Made by a program: the position numbers and the translations under genes
Assembly (NCBI RefSeq): GCF_000196495.1
Contig: NC_011312.1
Span: 620,001-684,000 of the forward strand
Direction: 5' to 3'
Origin: Aliivibrio salmonicida LFI1238
Lineage (GTDB): Bacteria; Pseudomonadota; Gammaproteobacteria; Enterobacterales; Vibrionaceae
DNA length: 64,000 nucleotides
Notes under the pieces: model-generated
What the model saw: the letters and a program-made list of their open reading frames with translations, nothing else
The model's database searches: none
Told to the model about the DNA's origin: nothing
Shown here: piece after piece, positions 48,165 through 56,992 of the stretch
Layout of the letters: every line of letters starts with the position of its first letter
Position numbering within the stretch: position 1 is the first letter of the stretch

Positions 48165-49043
48165 CTACATTTGAACAGCAAGCCCTGCAATATTATGCCA
48201 ATAACCATTGCAATGGCGGGAATCGTTTAGTTGATACTTTTCAATCCCTTTTTCGTTGAGTTTGAATTTATTTATTTCATCAAACGTATCTACGCTCAAT
48301 GGACTCAATCTGACGACATCAACGAGATCAATCATGCTTGGTAGATCATTAATTAAGTTATAGCAATAACCTGATTGAGTTTGAATGCCATTAAGAGTGA
48401 ATACTTCTTGACCTTCTTGACTATTTACAGTGATACCGTTTGGGTATTTGATACAACAGGTTTCACATTCATCTTTTGGTTTGTTCTCGGCTCTTGCGGT
48501 GAAGCATCGAGCAGAATAGGCCAAAGGAAGATAACCATAACTGAACACTTCAGTTTCAAACTTTCCTTTAATACCTAACTCATCACATTGTATTAGCACA
48601 TTGTTGAGCCATTCACGTGAAAGCTCTACAGGCATACACCAACGAGTCATACCTTGCTTTAAGAATAAGTTCAATGTTTGGGCGTTATAGCAGTTAACCG
48701 CAGGGCCAACAACAAATGGAACCTTACTTTCTGAGGCAAGTTGAATTGCTGACACATCATTAGCTTCAATAATAAAATCGCCATTATCAATGTACTTTTT
48801 CATCGCATTGACTTCGCTTGGCGCTTCTAAAAGAGCCATCGTTGACAGCACAACTTGTTTACCTGAACTTGATAGATCCTTGGCTATTGAAAACCAGTCT
48901 TTAGGTTTTATTTCTCTTCGTTTAGAGCAAACACTTTCACCTAAATAGATAATATCAGCTTGGCTATTTGAAGCTTGTTGATAAAATTGTTCTATATTAT
49001 CTTTAGACCAAAAATACAGCAGTGGACCAAGTGCATATTTCAT
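48165..49043 (-). CDS. ubiV: O2-independent ubiquinone hydroxylation protein UbiV (YhbV, U32 family)
   Basis: 292 residues. With UbiU it forms a complex that hydroxylates ubiquinone precursors without oxygen. The four [4Fe-4S] cysteines sit at 39, 180, 193 and 197, the same numbers as in the E. coli protein (SVCSKRRE; SARCFTARAE; ECETCCIKYPNG). It starts 9 bp after the ubiU stop, so the two form an operon. Confidence 0.95.
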   Translation of the reverse strand: MKYALGPLLYFWSKDNIEQFYQQASNSQADIIYLGESVCSKRREIKPKDWFSIAKDLSSSGKQVVLSTMALLEAPSEVNAMKKYIDNGDFIIEANDVSAIQLASESKVPFVVGPAVNCYNAQTLNLFLKQGMTRWCMPVELSREWLNNVLIQCDELGIKGKFETEVFSYGYLPLAYSARCFTARAENKPKDECETCCIKYPNGITVNSQEGQEVFTLNGIQTQSGYCYNLINDLPSMIDLVDVVRLSPLSVDTFDEINKFKLNEKGIEKYQLNDSRHCNGYWHNIAGLAVQM

Positions 49044-49052
49044 TATTTTCTC

Positions 49053-50054
49053 CTACTGCCATTTCTTATGGTAAGCACCAAGGGTAGTTTGTGTGCCTTC
49101 TGATACATTCGCTAATGTTGCATCCCATTGAGGTTCAACAGAATAACCTTCAGGATTTGCTTTATAGCGATCAATAGCTGCACGCCATGTACGAGTTACT
49201 TGTTCAACATAAGCAGGGCTGCGTTGGCGACCTTCAATTTTTACTGACGCGACGTTGGCTGAAAATAACTCAGGAACCAAAGATAGGGTATTTAAACTGG
49301 TTGGCTCCTCTAATGCGTGAAATGTTTTTCCTTGAACATCAAAGCGGCCTTTACACAACGTTGGATAGCCTGCGTTTTCACCTTCACCATAACGATCGAT
49401 CAGAATATTATTCAATCGTGATTCTAATCCGTTTTCTGTTTCTTGCCAGCGAACGTATTTTGCAGGGGAGCAAGCACCCACGGTATTTGGTGATTCACCG
49501 GTCATATAAGAAGAGAGATAACAACGCCCTTCAGACATTATGCATAAACTACCAAAAGCAAAAACCTCAAGATCTACGTCTGAGGTTAAGTTACGTGATA
49601 ATTGCTTCACTTGATGAATCGATAATACGCGGGGTAAGACAACGCGTTTAATATTGAAATTCTTTTTATAGAAATCGATGGCAGCAACGTTTGTTGCAGA
49701 GGCTTGAACAGATAAATGCAGCTCTAATTCTGGGTAAGTATTAGCTGCATATTCTAAAACACCAATGTCTGAAATGATAAGTGCATCAATGCCCATTGCG
49801 GCTGCATTATCTACCGCTTTTGTCCAGCGATTGAAGCCGTCTGGGTGCGCAAAAGTATTTAGCGCGACATGAATATGCTTATTATTATCGTGAACATATT
49901 GCACTGCTTTCTCAAGCTTTTTACCTGTGAAATTTAAACCAGCAAAATGGCGTGCGTTTGTATCGTCTTTAAAGCCGATATAAACAGCATCAGCACCACA
50001 ATCAATGGCGGTTTTTAATGCAGGTAAATTACCAGCTGGGCAGAGGAGTTCCAT
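49053..50054 (-). CDS. ubiU: O2-independent ubiquinone hydroxylation protein UbiU (YhbU, U32 family)
   Basis: 333 residues. The start ELLCPAGNLPALK and the U32 core are diagnostic. Four cluster-ligand cysteines are visible at 171, 178, 195 and 234, each two residues past the E. coli positions. With UbiV and UbiT it makes ubiquinone under anoxia. It is the first gene of the ubiU-ubiV operon. Confidence 0.95.
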   Translation of the reverse strand: MELLCPAGNLPALKTAIDCGADAVYIGFKDDTNARHFAGLNFTGKKLEKAVQYVHDNNKHIHVALNTFAHPDGFNRWTKAVDNAAAMGIDALIISDIGVLEYAANTYPELELHLSVQASATNVAAIDFYKKNFNIKRVVLPRVLSIHQVKQLSRNLTSDVDLEVFAFGSLCIMSEGRCYLSSYMTGESPNTVGACSPAKYVRWQETENGLESRLNNILIDRYGEGENAGYPTLCKGRFDVQGKTFHALEEPTSLNTLSLVPELFSANVASVKIEGRQRSPAYVEQVTRTWRAAIDRYKANPEGYSVEPQWDATLANVSEGTQTTLGAYHKKWQ

Positions 50055-50086
50055 GAGAATACCTAGTTACAAAAATCTGATGCTCT

Positions 50087-50127
50087 ATGATAGAGATAAG
50101 AAAAATAAGGAACTTGATGTAAGGCAG
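50087..50127 (-). promoter_or_regulatory. Possible FNR-type promoter of ubiUV
   Basis: On the minus strand a half-perfect FNR box (CTGCC-N4-ATCAA, 50127 to 50114, 7/10) is centred about 41.5 bp before a start predicted from TATCAT (50092-50087). E. coli ubiUV is induced by FNR. The left half-site is poor, so this is a candidate only. Confidence 0.35.
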
Positions 50128-50269
50128 GTTTTTTGTTGTTTTGTCCTTAAAATAAAGACTTGGTAATGGAATGGACTAAGTGTCGTGATTTGTTGTTTAA
50201 CTTGGAAGTAGGGGGCTGTAATACCTAGGAAGTGGTGGTTTCTCTCTAGGTATCAAGTTGAGATATTTG

Positions 50270-52309
50270 CTAGGATGATGCGCGTTTGTTCTGTACTAAT
50301 AGCGCTTCAATCTCTTGTTTTGGCTGAGGCTTATAGAAATGGAAGCCTTGTATCGAATCACAATTTAAACTGGACAGTAGCATTGCTTGTTGTCTTGTTT
50401 CTACTCCCTCAGCAATAATATCCATATTTAAGTTTTTTCCGAGATTAATCACGTTTTCAATAATGGTAATTTGTTTTGGTAGTGTATCAATTTCACTAAT
50501 GAAACCACGGTCGATTTTTAATTCATCGACAGGGAATCTTGCTAAGTAAGCAAGGGAAGAATAGCCCGTTCCAAAATCATCTATCGACAGTGTAAATCCC
50601 AGTTTTTTAATGGCATCGAGCATCTGAATCGCATGTTCACCATCACTCATTACGGCACTTTCTGTTAATTCCAAGGTAATGCAATTAGGATCGACTTGGG
50701 TCGTTTTTAGTAATCTTTCCATATACTCAATGAGTTGTGGATTACCAAATTGTGCTGGAGATAAATTGATAGCAATACGACCGGGTAAAATACCTTGGTT
50801 ACCCCATTCTTTTACCGTTTGGAAAACCTCACGCATAACCACTTTGCCGAGAGTTTCTATTAAACCTGAGCGTTCTGCGACAGGAATAAATCGAGCGGGG
50901 CTAATGTAACCTTCAACCGGATGTTTCCAACGAACGAGGGCTTCTGCACCATTAATTCTGAAATCACGGGCACTTACTTTTGGTTGGTACCACACTTCGA
51001 GTCCATTATTTTGCAGTGCTTTTTGTAATTCGATTTCTAACCATAGACGCATTCTTGCTTCTTTATTCATTTGATCATGGAATTTGATCAAACGATTACG
51101 ACCACGATCTTTTGCTTCGTACATCGCAGTATCTGCATTTTGTAGCAAACTGCGGGCATCTGTTCCATCTACAGGGTATTGAACACTGCCAATAGAGCAA
51201 GCTAATCGTTTTGAAAAGTGTACTAAATCAAATGGTTGGTTTATTAAGTTAATGATCTTTTCAGCAAGTTGGTCAAGGATTTGATTGTGTTCTGGTTTCG
51301 GAAAGATAATGCCAAATTCATCGCCGCCTAAATGCCCAACTACGGCATGTTTTGGTAGCAGTTTTTGTAAGCGAGTCGATATCTCTTTTAGTACTCTATC
51401 ACCAATGTGGTGGCCTAAAGAGTCATTAATGTTTTTAAAATTATCAATATCAATATCAATATCAAGATAGAGCATGAAAAATGGAATGTCTTCTTTGATC
51501 ATTTTTTCAATAACATGAGTAAAACCGTGGCGGTTATAAATCCCAGTTAAAAGATCAACTTGAGGTGAGCAAATGGTTACATTTTTTTCTGTTGGTTTTT
51601 TATTTTTAAGGATAACCAGATGAGCGGTACTACCAAGAACATGCGTCTTTTCTACACTTAAACTCAATTCAGCACGAGTTGCACAATTAGCAGAGCTTCG
51701 AACAACGAGCTGTTGCTCAGAAGGAAGAGCAGTAATTAATTCAGATAACGATTTAGTTTTTGATGGTGAACTGAATAATTGTTCAATGCTTTCACCAATA
51801 AACTCTGATGGTTTATTAAACCCTAATATTGTGGCTGATGCGGTATTGGCAGAAACGATGATGTCGCCTTCTAATAAGAAAATCGCATCAGTGAGAAGCT
51901 CGGTTAACTTACGATATTTTGACTCACTCTCTTCTAATGAATTAAGTAAGAGCTGTCGTTCTGATGTATCGACAGCATGGAATACAATATAAGTATTACC
52001 ATCTTGCTCTATTGGAAATAAACTAAAATGAAGACTGGTTTCAAAGCGATGATCATTTAAGGTGATTTCAGCTTCTATTTTTTCGCCATTGAATGCTCGG
52101 TCATAGTAGGATTTTAATGAAGAATAGAAATGCTCACCTAAAATTTCAGGATCAGTTCGACCACAGAGTGATTCTCGATTTAATCCACTTATCTCACTAT
52201 ATCGGTTATTCACCGTAACGTATTTATGGTCTGAATCCAGAATGGCAAACAAGAAGGGGCTATTGTCTGTTAGTAAAGGAAGCCAATGTTGTATTTGAGC
52301 AAGAGACAT
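50270..52309 (-). CDS. rocS: PAS-PAS-GGDEF-EAL c-di-GMP enzyme (RocS-like)
   Basis: 679 residues. Two PAS domains (about 1-120 and 125-235), GGDEF domain (about 250-410) with intact GGDEF at 328-332, and EAL domain (about 425-670) with EALVRW, LTES, DDFGTGYSSL and EGVET, so phosphodiesterase activity is expected. No membrane segments. The gene lies between ubiU and ubiT, as V. cholerae rocS does, hence the name. An unusual DIDIDID stretch (283-289) expands the first metal-binding segment of the GGDEF domain. It is divergent from ubiT. Confidence 0.88.
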   Translation of the reverse strand: MSLAQIQHWLPLLTDNSPFLFAILDSDHKYVTVNNRYSEISGLNRESLCGRTDPEILGEHFYSSLKSYYDRAFNGEKIEAEITLNDHRFETSLHFSLFPIEQDGNTYIVFHAVDTSERQLLLNSLEESESKYRKLTELLTDAIFLLEGDIIVSANTASATILGFNKPSEFIGESIEQLFSSPSKTKSLSELITALPSEQQLVVRSSANCATRAELSLSVEKTHVLGSTAHLVILKNKKPTEKNVTICSPQVDLLTGIYNRHGFTHVIEKMIKEDIPFFMLYLDIDIDIDNFKNINDSLGHHIGDRVLKEISTRLQKLLPKHAVVGHLGGDEFGIIFPKPEHNQILDQLAEKIINLINQPFDLVHFSKRLACSIGSVQYPVDGTDARSLLQNADTAMYEAKDRGRNRLIKFHDQMNKEARMRLWLEIELQKALQNNGLEVWYQPKVSARDFRINGAEALVRWKHPVEGYISPARFIPVAERSGLIETLGKVVMREVFQTVKEWGNQGILPGRIAINLSPAQFGNPQLIEYMERLLKTTQVDPNCITLELTESAVMSDGEHAIQMLDAIKKLGFTLSIDDFGTGYSSLAYLARFPVDELKIDRGFISEIDTLPKQITIIENVINLGKNLNMDIIAEGVETRQQAMLLSSLNCDSIQGFHFYKPQPKQEIEALLVQNKRASS
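51443..51466. repeat. Hexanucleotide repeat inside the GGDEF domain
   Basis: Three ATCAAT units (51443-51460) plus a variant ATCAAG. On the coding (minus) strand each unit adds Asp-Ile, so copy changes keep the frame. Confidence 0.85.
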
Positions 52310-52443
52310 AGTGGTTACCGCTTTAGTAAATAAGACAAATTACGACCAGATTCATTGGTATTTTAGCTATTAATAATTTGGACGATAAAATATACATTGA
52401 ATGAAACCCTATTATCCACCTCTATTCGCAATAAGTGGTTTTT

Positions 52444-52485
52444 TTGATGCGAAACAGGTTAGAACTCAATCAATCAATTTATACT
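52444..52485 (+). promoter_or_regulatory. FNR-type promoter of ubiT
   Basis: TTGAT-GCGA-AACAG (52444-52457) matches the FNR consensus TTGAT-N4-ATCAA at 8/10. TATACT (52480-52485) is a good -10 and places the site at about -41.5, the class II activator position. This predicts anaerobic induction of ubiT. Confidence 0.55.
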
Positions 52486-52523
52486 GACCTACAGTTATCG
52501 ACCAAATGTGATGGAAATTGAGA

Positions 52524-53042
52524 GTGTTTAATAAAATTCGTTCAACGTTAGTAGAAAATGCGGCCTCTGTCTTAAAAGTACCGGCGAAGGTTGTACCAGT
52601 ATCGGTGCAGAAGAAGATCTTACTCGAAGGTTTGAAACAAGTCTTTCATGAAGCGCTTGAAGACGGTGATTTTGAGTTTCTTGAAGATAAATGGTTGAAA
52701 GTTTCGATTCTTGATCTCGAATTGCAGTGGTTTATCAGTTATCAAGATGAAAAACTGATAGTCTCGGACAAAATAGAAGTTGATGATGTGAGCTTTAGCG
52801 GTGAATTAAATGATCTTATTTTAATTGCTGGCCGTAAAGAAGATCCAGATACTCTATTTTTTCAACGTCGCCTAAAAATTGAAGGTGATACAGAGCTTGG
52901 TCTTGAAGTGAAAAACTTAATGGACAGTGTTGATCTTGATTCACTGCCTAAACCTTTAAACCAAGCATTAATGACTTTGGCAAATTTTGTACAACAAGGT
53001 TTGCAAAAGATTGAAGTAAAAGAGAGCCTTAATGCTTATTAG
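52524..53042 (+). CDS. ubiT: Ubiquinone biosynthesis accessory factor UbiT (YhbT, SCP2 domain)
   Basis: 172 residues with an SCP2 sterol/lipid-carrier domain; the block RKEDPDTLFFQRRLKIEGDTELGLEVKNLMD is nearly identical in E. coli UbiT. It is thought to present the hydrophobic precursor to the UbiUV hydroxylase in anaerobic ubiquinone synthesis. Start chosen at GTG 52524 (FNKIRSTL aligns with LDKLRSRI) with GGAA seven bases upstream; TTG 52518 is less likely. It overlaps yhbS by 11 bp. Confidence 0.92.
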   Translation: MFNKIRSTLVENAASVLKVPAKVVPVSVQKKILLEGLKQVFHEALEDGDFEFLEDKWLKVSILDLELQWFISYQDEKLIVSDKIEVDDVSFSGELNDLILIAGRKEDPDTLFFQRRLKIEGDTELGLEVKNLMDSVDLDSLPKPLNQALMTLANFVQQGLQKIEVKESLNAY

Positions 53043-53535
53043 AACTGAAGCACCCGCTGATATTCTTACTATTGATCTATTAGTAAAATCAGTTTTTGAT
53101 ACTACTGCTGAAGCTAAACTTGTGATGTCTTTACGTGAAAACAGTCACTTAACCTTATCATTGGTTGCTTGTAATGATGACGGAGAGTTGATTGGTCATT
53201 GTTTATTTAGCCCTGTGACGATTAATGGTGAAGACATCGCTTGGCAAGGATTAGCGCCACTGTGTGTTAAAAAAGAATATCAAAAGCAAGGTGTTGCGAC
53301 GGCAATGATGAAAGAAGCGTTTGAAACACTAACAGAACTTGGTTATCCGGTGTGTGTCGTTTTAGGCGATCCGGCTTATTATCAGCGTTTTGGTTTTGAA
53401 GCGGCTGAAAAATATAACATGTCATGCCAATGGGAAGTGCCAGAAGGTGCTTTTATGGTAAAAGCGTGTGATGCTGAGTTTTTAGCCGATCGTTCAGGCT
53501 TAATTGAATATTGCCCTGAATTTAACGATTTGTAG
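53032..53535 (+). CDS. yhbS: GNAT-family N-acetyltransferase YhbS
   Basis: 167 residues. The acetyl-CoA loop is visible as KKEYQKQGVATAMMKEAF (about 82-99), followed by VVLGDPAYYQRFGFEAAEKY, the YhbS pattern. Substrate unknown. It overlaps ubiT by 11 bp and is probably cotranslated with it, an arrangement shared with E. coli yhbT-yhbS. Confidence 0.92.
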   Translation: MLIRTEAPADILTIDLLVKSVFDTTAEAKLVMSLRENSHLTLSLVACNDDGELIGHCLFSPVTINGEDIAWQGLAPLCVKKEYQKQGVATAMMKEAFETLTELGYPVCVVLGDPAYYQRFGFEAAEKYNMSCQWEVPEGAFMVKACDAEFLADRSGLIEYCPEFNDL

Positions 53536-53542
53536 AAAGTAG

Positions 53543-53580
53543 ATGCTCTCTATTTATGTTAAAAATAACATAGAGAGCAT
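53543..53580. repeat. Long inverted repeat after yhbS
   Basis: ATGCTCTCTA (53543-53552) and ATGTTA (53556-53561) pair with TAACATAGAGAGCAT (53566-53580), with a 3-base bulge. Neither strand has a T-run, so it is not a standard terminator. It separates yhbS from the minus-strand peptide gene and may act on both transcripts. Confidence 0.6.
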
Positions 53581-53587
53581 TAATGGT

Positions 53588-53677
53588 TTATGAAATACTA
53601 ACTAAGAAACCTAGGGTGAGTACTGATAATAAAGAGAATAAGCCTGAGCTTAAAATAAGCTGTTTCTTCATATTCAT
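53588..53677 (-). CDS. Small hydrophobic membrane peptide (29 residues)
   Basis: Starts at ATG 53677 with AGAGG (53685-53689) seven bases upstream, a well-placed ribosome binding site. The peptide begins MNMKKQLILSSG, has one hydrophobic segment (about residues 6-27) and ends in LVSIS. It is unlike any family I know. It shares the MKKQL N-terminus with the next minus-strand gene. Two direct copies of GTGAATATT (53702-53710 and 53729-53737) lie 25-60 bp upstream and could be regulator sites. Short length makes this a prediction rather than a certainty. Confidence 0.6.
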   Translation of the reverse strand: MNMKKQLILSSGLFSLLSVLTLGFLVSIS

Positions 53678-53856
53678 ATGTTAACCTCTTGTATTTCTAT
53701 TGTGAATATTTATGGTATTATCAGTTTCGTGAATATTCAAGGTGTGAAAGCGTTAAAAGTGATTAACGTCATGTTTGGTATCATTATTTACGTTCCCACA
53801 GAGCTACATTTTCCTTTCTTATACTACGCCAGTTAAATTCTCTTAGCTTAAAACAA

Positions 53857-54063
53857 TTAATTGTGGTCTTTTTTGATTAATGCGATAGGTTTTATTTTAT
53901 CGGTTTCAGTTTTTAAATTAATTACGTTTTCACCAATTAGAATCCATTCATCGTTACCTTTTGCATATGCTGTGTTTACCGCTATGGTATTAAGTAAAAT
54001 GACAAATATAACGATGGCTATTGCCGAGCAAATCCCTGCGGTCGTCAGCAATTGTTTCTTCAT
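53857..54063 (-). CDS. Hypothetical 68-residue membrane or exported protein
   Basis: Starts at ATG 54063 (MKKQLLTTAGI) with GAGG nine bases upstream. Residues 6-27 form a membrane segment or signal peptide; the stretch NTAYAKG could be a signal-peptidase I site. The remaining 35 residues are polar and end in KKDHN. No recognised family. The frame runs to 54105 but the upstream part lacks a good ribosome binding site. Expression is unproven. Confidence 0.6.
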   Translation of the reverse strand: MKKQLLTTAGICSAIAIVIFVILLNTIAVNTAYAKGNDEWILIGENVINLKTETDKIKPIALIKKDHN

Positions 54064-54231
54064 AATGATAGACCTCGTATAAAAATAGAGCGGCACATTA
54101 TCCAATTGTAGTTTATTGAAAGTCAGGTAAAGGTAAAAATGATGAGGTGTTTACTTTTTAAGACGCTTCAAGTGGCATCATCTCTAGAATGTTGTTAAAA
54201 TTCTTTGCCTCAAAGCTAAGGGTAAATTGAC

Positions 54232-54633
54232 ATGCCAAAACAAGCGTTACAGTTTTTGAATGAGATGGATATTTCTGTTTGGCAGATCCGCCACGCTGAA
54301 TATTTTCCTACATTAGAAACAAGCACTATTTCATTACCTGAAACGTGTCAGTTACTTTTTATTGCTGAATCAATTCCTACAGAGCGTGATGCTTATTTAT
54401 TTGGCAAAGTACTTGCGAGTATGAAGCTGAAACCTGAACAGGCGTTATTTCTTTCTTCCGAGTCGTTAGAGTATGTGGCTGAACACCATTTAAATTGGTG
54501 TTGGTTCTCTGGTGTGCCTGTTACTGAATTGGAAGGAGTTCAGATACTGAATTCTCCTCTTTTATCTGAAATGCATACAAATACTCAATTACGACGCGAC
54601 CTATGGCGACAAATTTGTTCTTATGACAATTAA
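54232..54633 (+). CDS. holD: DNA polymerase III psi subunit
   Basis: 133 residues (E. coli 137). Links the clamp loader to the chi subunit. The N-terminus (ALQFLNEMDISVWQIRH) resembles HolD, and gene order holD-rimI-prfC is conserved in gamma-proteobacteria. Sequence similarity in this family is low, so position carries weight. It overlaps rimI by 11 bp. Confidence 0.9.
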   Translation: MPKQALQFLNEMDISVWQIRHAEYFPTLETSTISLPETCQLLFIAESIPTERDAYLFGKVLASMKLKPEQALFLSSESLEYVAEHHLNWCWFSGVPVTELEGVQILNSPLLSEMHTNTQLRRDLWRQICSYDN

Positions 54634-55069
54634 TATTCAATTGATAACCGAATCTCATTTAGATGATATTTGGCGTATTGAGCAAACTGCTCATTCACAC
54701 TCTTGGGCTGAATCTATGATCCGCGATTTAGAAAGTCGCTGTGCTCAACACCGAGTGATGTTGGTCGAGGGAAAGGTCGTCGGGTATTTTTATGCTCAGA
54801 ATGTCGTTGGAGAAGTCACATTACTTAATGTTGCTGTTGATCCTGCGTATCAAGGGAAAGGGTTTGGTCGTAAATTAACTGAATTTTTTATTGATATGTG
54901 CATGGAACAAAAAGCAGAGTCTGCATGGCTAGAAGTACGTAAAAGTAATGCAAAAGCCATTTCATTGTATGAATCTGAAGGCTTTAATGAAGTGACGCGT
55001 CGTCATGATTATTACCCAACATCGAATGGTAAAGAAGACGCGATTATCATGAGTTATATATTCTTCTAA
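54623..55069 (+). CDS. rimI: Ribosomal protein S18 alanine N-acetyltransferase
   Basis: 148 residues, GNAT fold. The acetyl-CoA loop is VDPAYQGKGFGRKLTEF, and LEVRKSNAKAISLYESEGF is the RimI signature. It acetylates the N-terminal alanine of S18. Overlap with holD indicates one transcript. Confidence 0.96.
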   Translation: MTINIQLITESHLDDIWRIEQTAHSHSWAESMIRDLESRCAQHRVMLVEGKVVGYFYAQNVVGEVTLLNVAVDPAYQGKGFGRKLTEFFIDMCMEQKAESAWLEVRKSNAKAISLYESEGFNEVTRRHDYYPTSNGKEDAIIMSYIFF

Positions 55070-55186
55070 TGCCTATTATCTAATCGCGAAGGTTATTTTA
55101 ATTCGATGCTTTAGATAATGAACGTCTTTGAGTATAATCTCGATTAATTACATCCTTTCTGAAATCTTACAGGATTATCAACGCTT

Positions 55187-56767
55187 ATGTCTTTTTTACA
55201 AGAAGTGGGTAAACGTAGAACGTTTGCCATCATTTCTCACCCGGATGCGGGTAAAACAACGATTACTGAAAAAGTATTATTATTCGGAAACGCGATTCAA
55301 AAAGCGGGTACGGTAAAAGGTCGTGGTTCAAACCAGCACGCAAAATCAGACTGGATGGAAATGGAAAAAGAACGTGGTATTTCGGTAACTACGTCAGTAA
55401 TGCAATTTCCATTTAACGGTTGCCTAGTTAACCTTCTTGATACTCCTGGGCACGAAGACTTCTCTGAAGATACCTACCGTACATTAACGGCGGTTGATTC
55501 TTGCTTAATGGTTATCGATGCCGCGAAAGGTGTCGAAGATCGTACTCGTAAATTGATGGAAGTAACGCGTTTACGTGATACACCAATCGTCACGTTCATG
55601 AACAAAATGGACCGTGAAGTACGAGACCCAATGGAAGTGCTTGATGAAGTAGAAAGCGAGCTAGGTATGGCTTGTGCTCCTATTTCATGGCCGATTGGTT
55701 GTGGTAAAGAATTTAAAGGTGTTTATCACATTCACCGTGATGAAACGATCTTGTATCAATCTGGCCATGGCCATGAGATCCAAGAAGTGCGTACGATCAA
55801 AGGCCTTGATAACCCAGAGCTTGATGTTGCAATCGGTAATGAACTTGCGCTCAGTGTTCGAGAAGAGTTAGAGCTGGTTATTGGTGCTGCTCATGAATTT
55901 GATTTAGAGCTATTCCTTAAAGGAGAGCTAACGCCAGTCTACTTTGGTACGGCACTAGGTAACTTCGGTGTTGATCATATGCTTGAAGGCTTGACGGAAT
56001 GGGCTCCTGCGCCGCAAACCCGTGAAGCGACAGAGCGTCCAGTTGAAGCGACAGAAGAAAAATTCTCTGGCTTTGTGTTTAAAATCCAAGCAAACATGGA
56101 TCCTAAACACCGTGACCGTATCGCCTTTATGCGAATCGTGTCTGGTACTTATACTCAAGGCATGAAAATGAACCACGTTCGTACAGGTAAAAACATCAGT
56201 ATTTCTGATGCGGTAACCTTTATGGCGGGTGATCGTGCTCGTGCTGAAGTAGCCTATGCGGGTGATATCATTGGCTTGCATAACCACGGTACTATTCAAA
56301 TTGGTGATACCTTTACTCAAGGTGAAAATTTGAAATTCTCAGGGATCCCTAACTTTGCCCCTGAACTGTTCCGTCGTATTCGTCTTCGTGATCCACTAAA
56401 GCAAAAACAATTGCTGAAAGGACTTGTGCAATTATCTGAAGAAGGTGCTGTACAGGTTTTTCGTCCATTACAAAACAATGATCTGATCGTTGGTGCGGTT
56501 GGTGTTCTTCAGTTTGATGTGGTTGTTTCTCGTTTGAAATCTGAATATAACGTAGAAGCTATTTATGAAGGCATCAGTGTTGCAACCGCTCGTTGGGTTG
56601 AATGTTCTGATGGCAAAATGCAAGATGAATTCCAGCGTAAGAATCAAACTAACCTAGCATTAGATGGTGGCAATAACTTAACGTATATCGCCCCAACGAT
56701 GGTTAATTTGAATTTAGCGATAGAACGCTTTCCTGATGTTCAATTTAGAGCAACGCGTGAACACTAA
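55187..56767 (+). CDS. prfC: Peptide chain release factor 3 (RF3)
   Basis: 526 residues (E. coli 529). Translational GTPase that removes RF1 and RF2 after peptide release. G1 motif ISHPDAGKTT at about 16-25, G3 LLDTPGHEDF and G4 NKMD. It is 118 bp after rimI. RF2, its partner, opens this window. Confidence 0.97.
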   Translation: MSFLQEVGKRRTFAIISHPDAGKTTITEKVLLFGNAIQKAGTVKGRGSNQHAKSDWMEMEKERGISVTTSVMQFPFNGCLVNLLDTPGHEDFSEDTYRTLTAVDSCLMVIDAAKGVEDRTRKLMEVTRLRDTPIVTFMNKMDREVRDPMEVLDEVESELGMACAPISWPIGCGKEFKGVYHIHRDETILYQSGHGHEIQEVRTIKGLDNPELDVAIGNELALSVREELELVIGAAHEFDLELFLKGELTPVYFGTALGNFGVDHMLEGLTEWAPAPQTREATERPVEATEEKFSGFVFKIQANMDPKHRDRIAFMRIVSGTYTQGMKMNHVRTGKNISISDAVTFMAGDRARAEVAYAGDIIGLHNHGTIQIGDTFTQGENLKFSGIPNFAPELFRRIRLRDPLKQKQLLKGLVQLSEEGAVQVFRPLQNNDLIVGAVGVLQFDVVVSRLKSEYNVEAIYEGISVATARWVECSDGKMQDEFQRKNQTNLALDGGNNLTYIAPTMVNLNLAIERFPDVQFRATREH

Positions 56768-56788
56768 TTTATTAAAGTGAATATAATT

Positions 56789-56815
56789 AAACGGAGCCTA
56801 TGTAGGCTCCGTTTT
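56789..56815 (+). terminator. Terminator after prfC
   Basis: Perfect 12-bp arms (56789-56800 and 56803-56814) with GGAGCC core and trailing T-run. The true loop must include some arm bases. Confidence 0.92.
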
Positions 56816-56854
56816 TGTATCTATAGTATTGCTGTTTAAAGGGAGATGGTGATT

Positions 56855-56992
56855 ATGATTTGGAAGACAATAAAGCTGTGGGTTAAAAAATATGACGCTT
56901 GGTGCCTCTCGTTAGGGTTAACTCCAGAAAATAAACGCAGTTGTGTGCCTTATAAAAAAGAAGAGATAAGCAATGACAACAAAACTGATTGA
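56855..56992 (+). CDS. Conserved-looking 45-residue protein before the TatD-family gene
   Basis: ATG 56855 with GGGAG nine bases upstream. The product starts MIWKTIKLWVKKYDAWC and contains LGLTPENKRSCVPYKK; two Trp and two Cys stand out. It resembles the small proteins grouped as DUF5363 in Vibrionaceae and Pasteurellaceae, from memory. Its last 20 bp overlap the start of the next gene in another frame, suggesting translational coupling. Function unknown. Confidence 0.75.
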   Translation: MIWKTIKLWVKKYDAWCLSLGLTPENKRSCVPYKKEEISNDNKTD

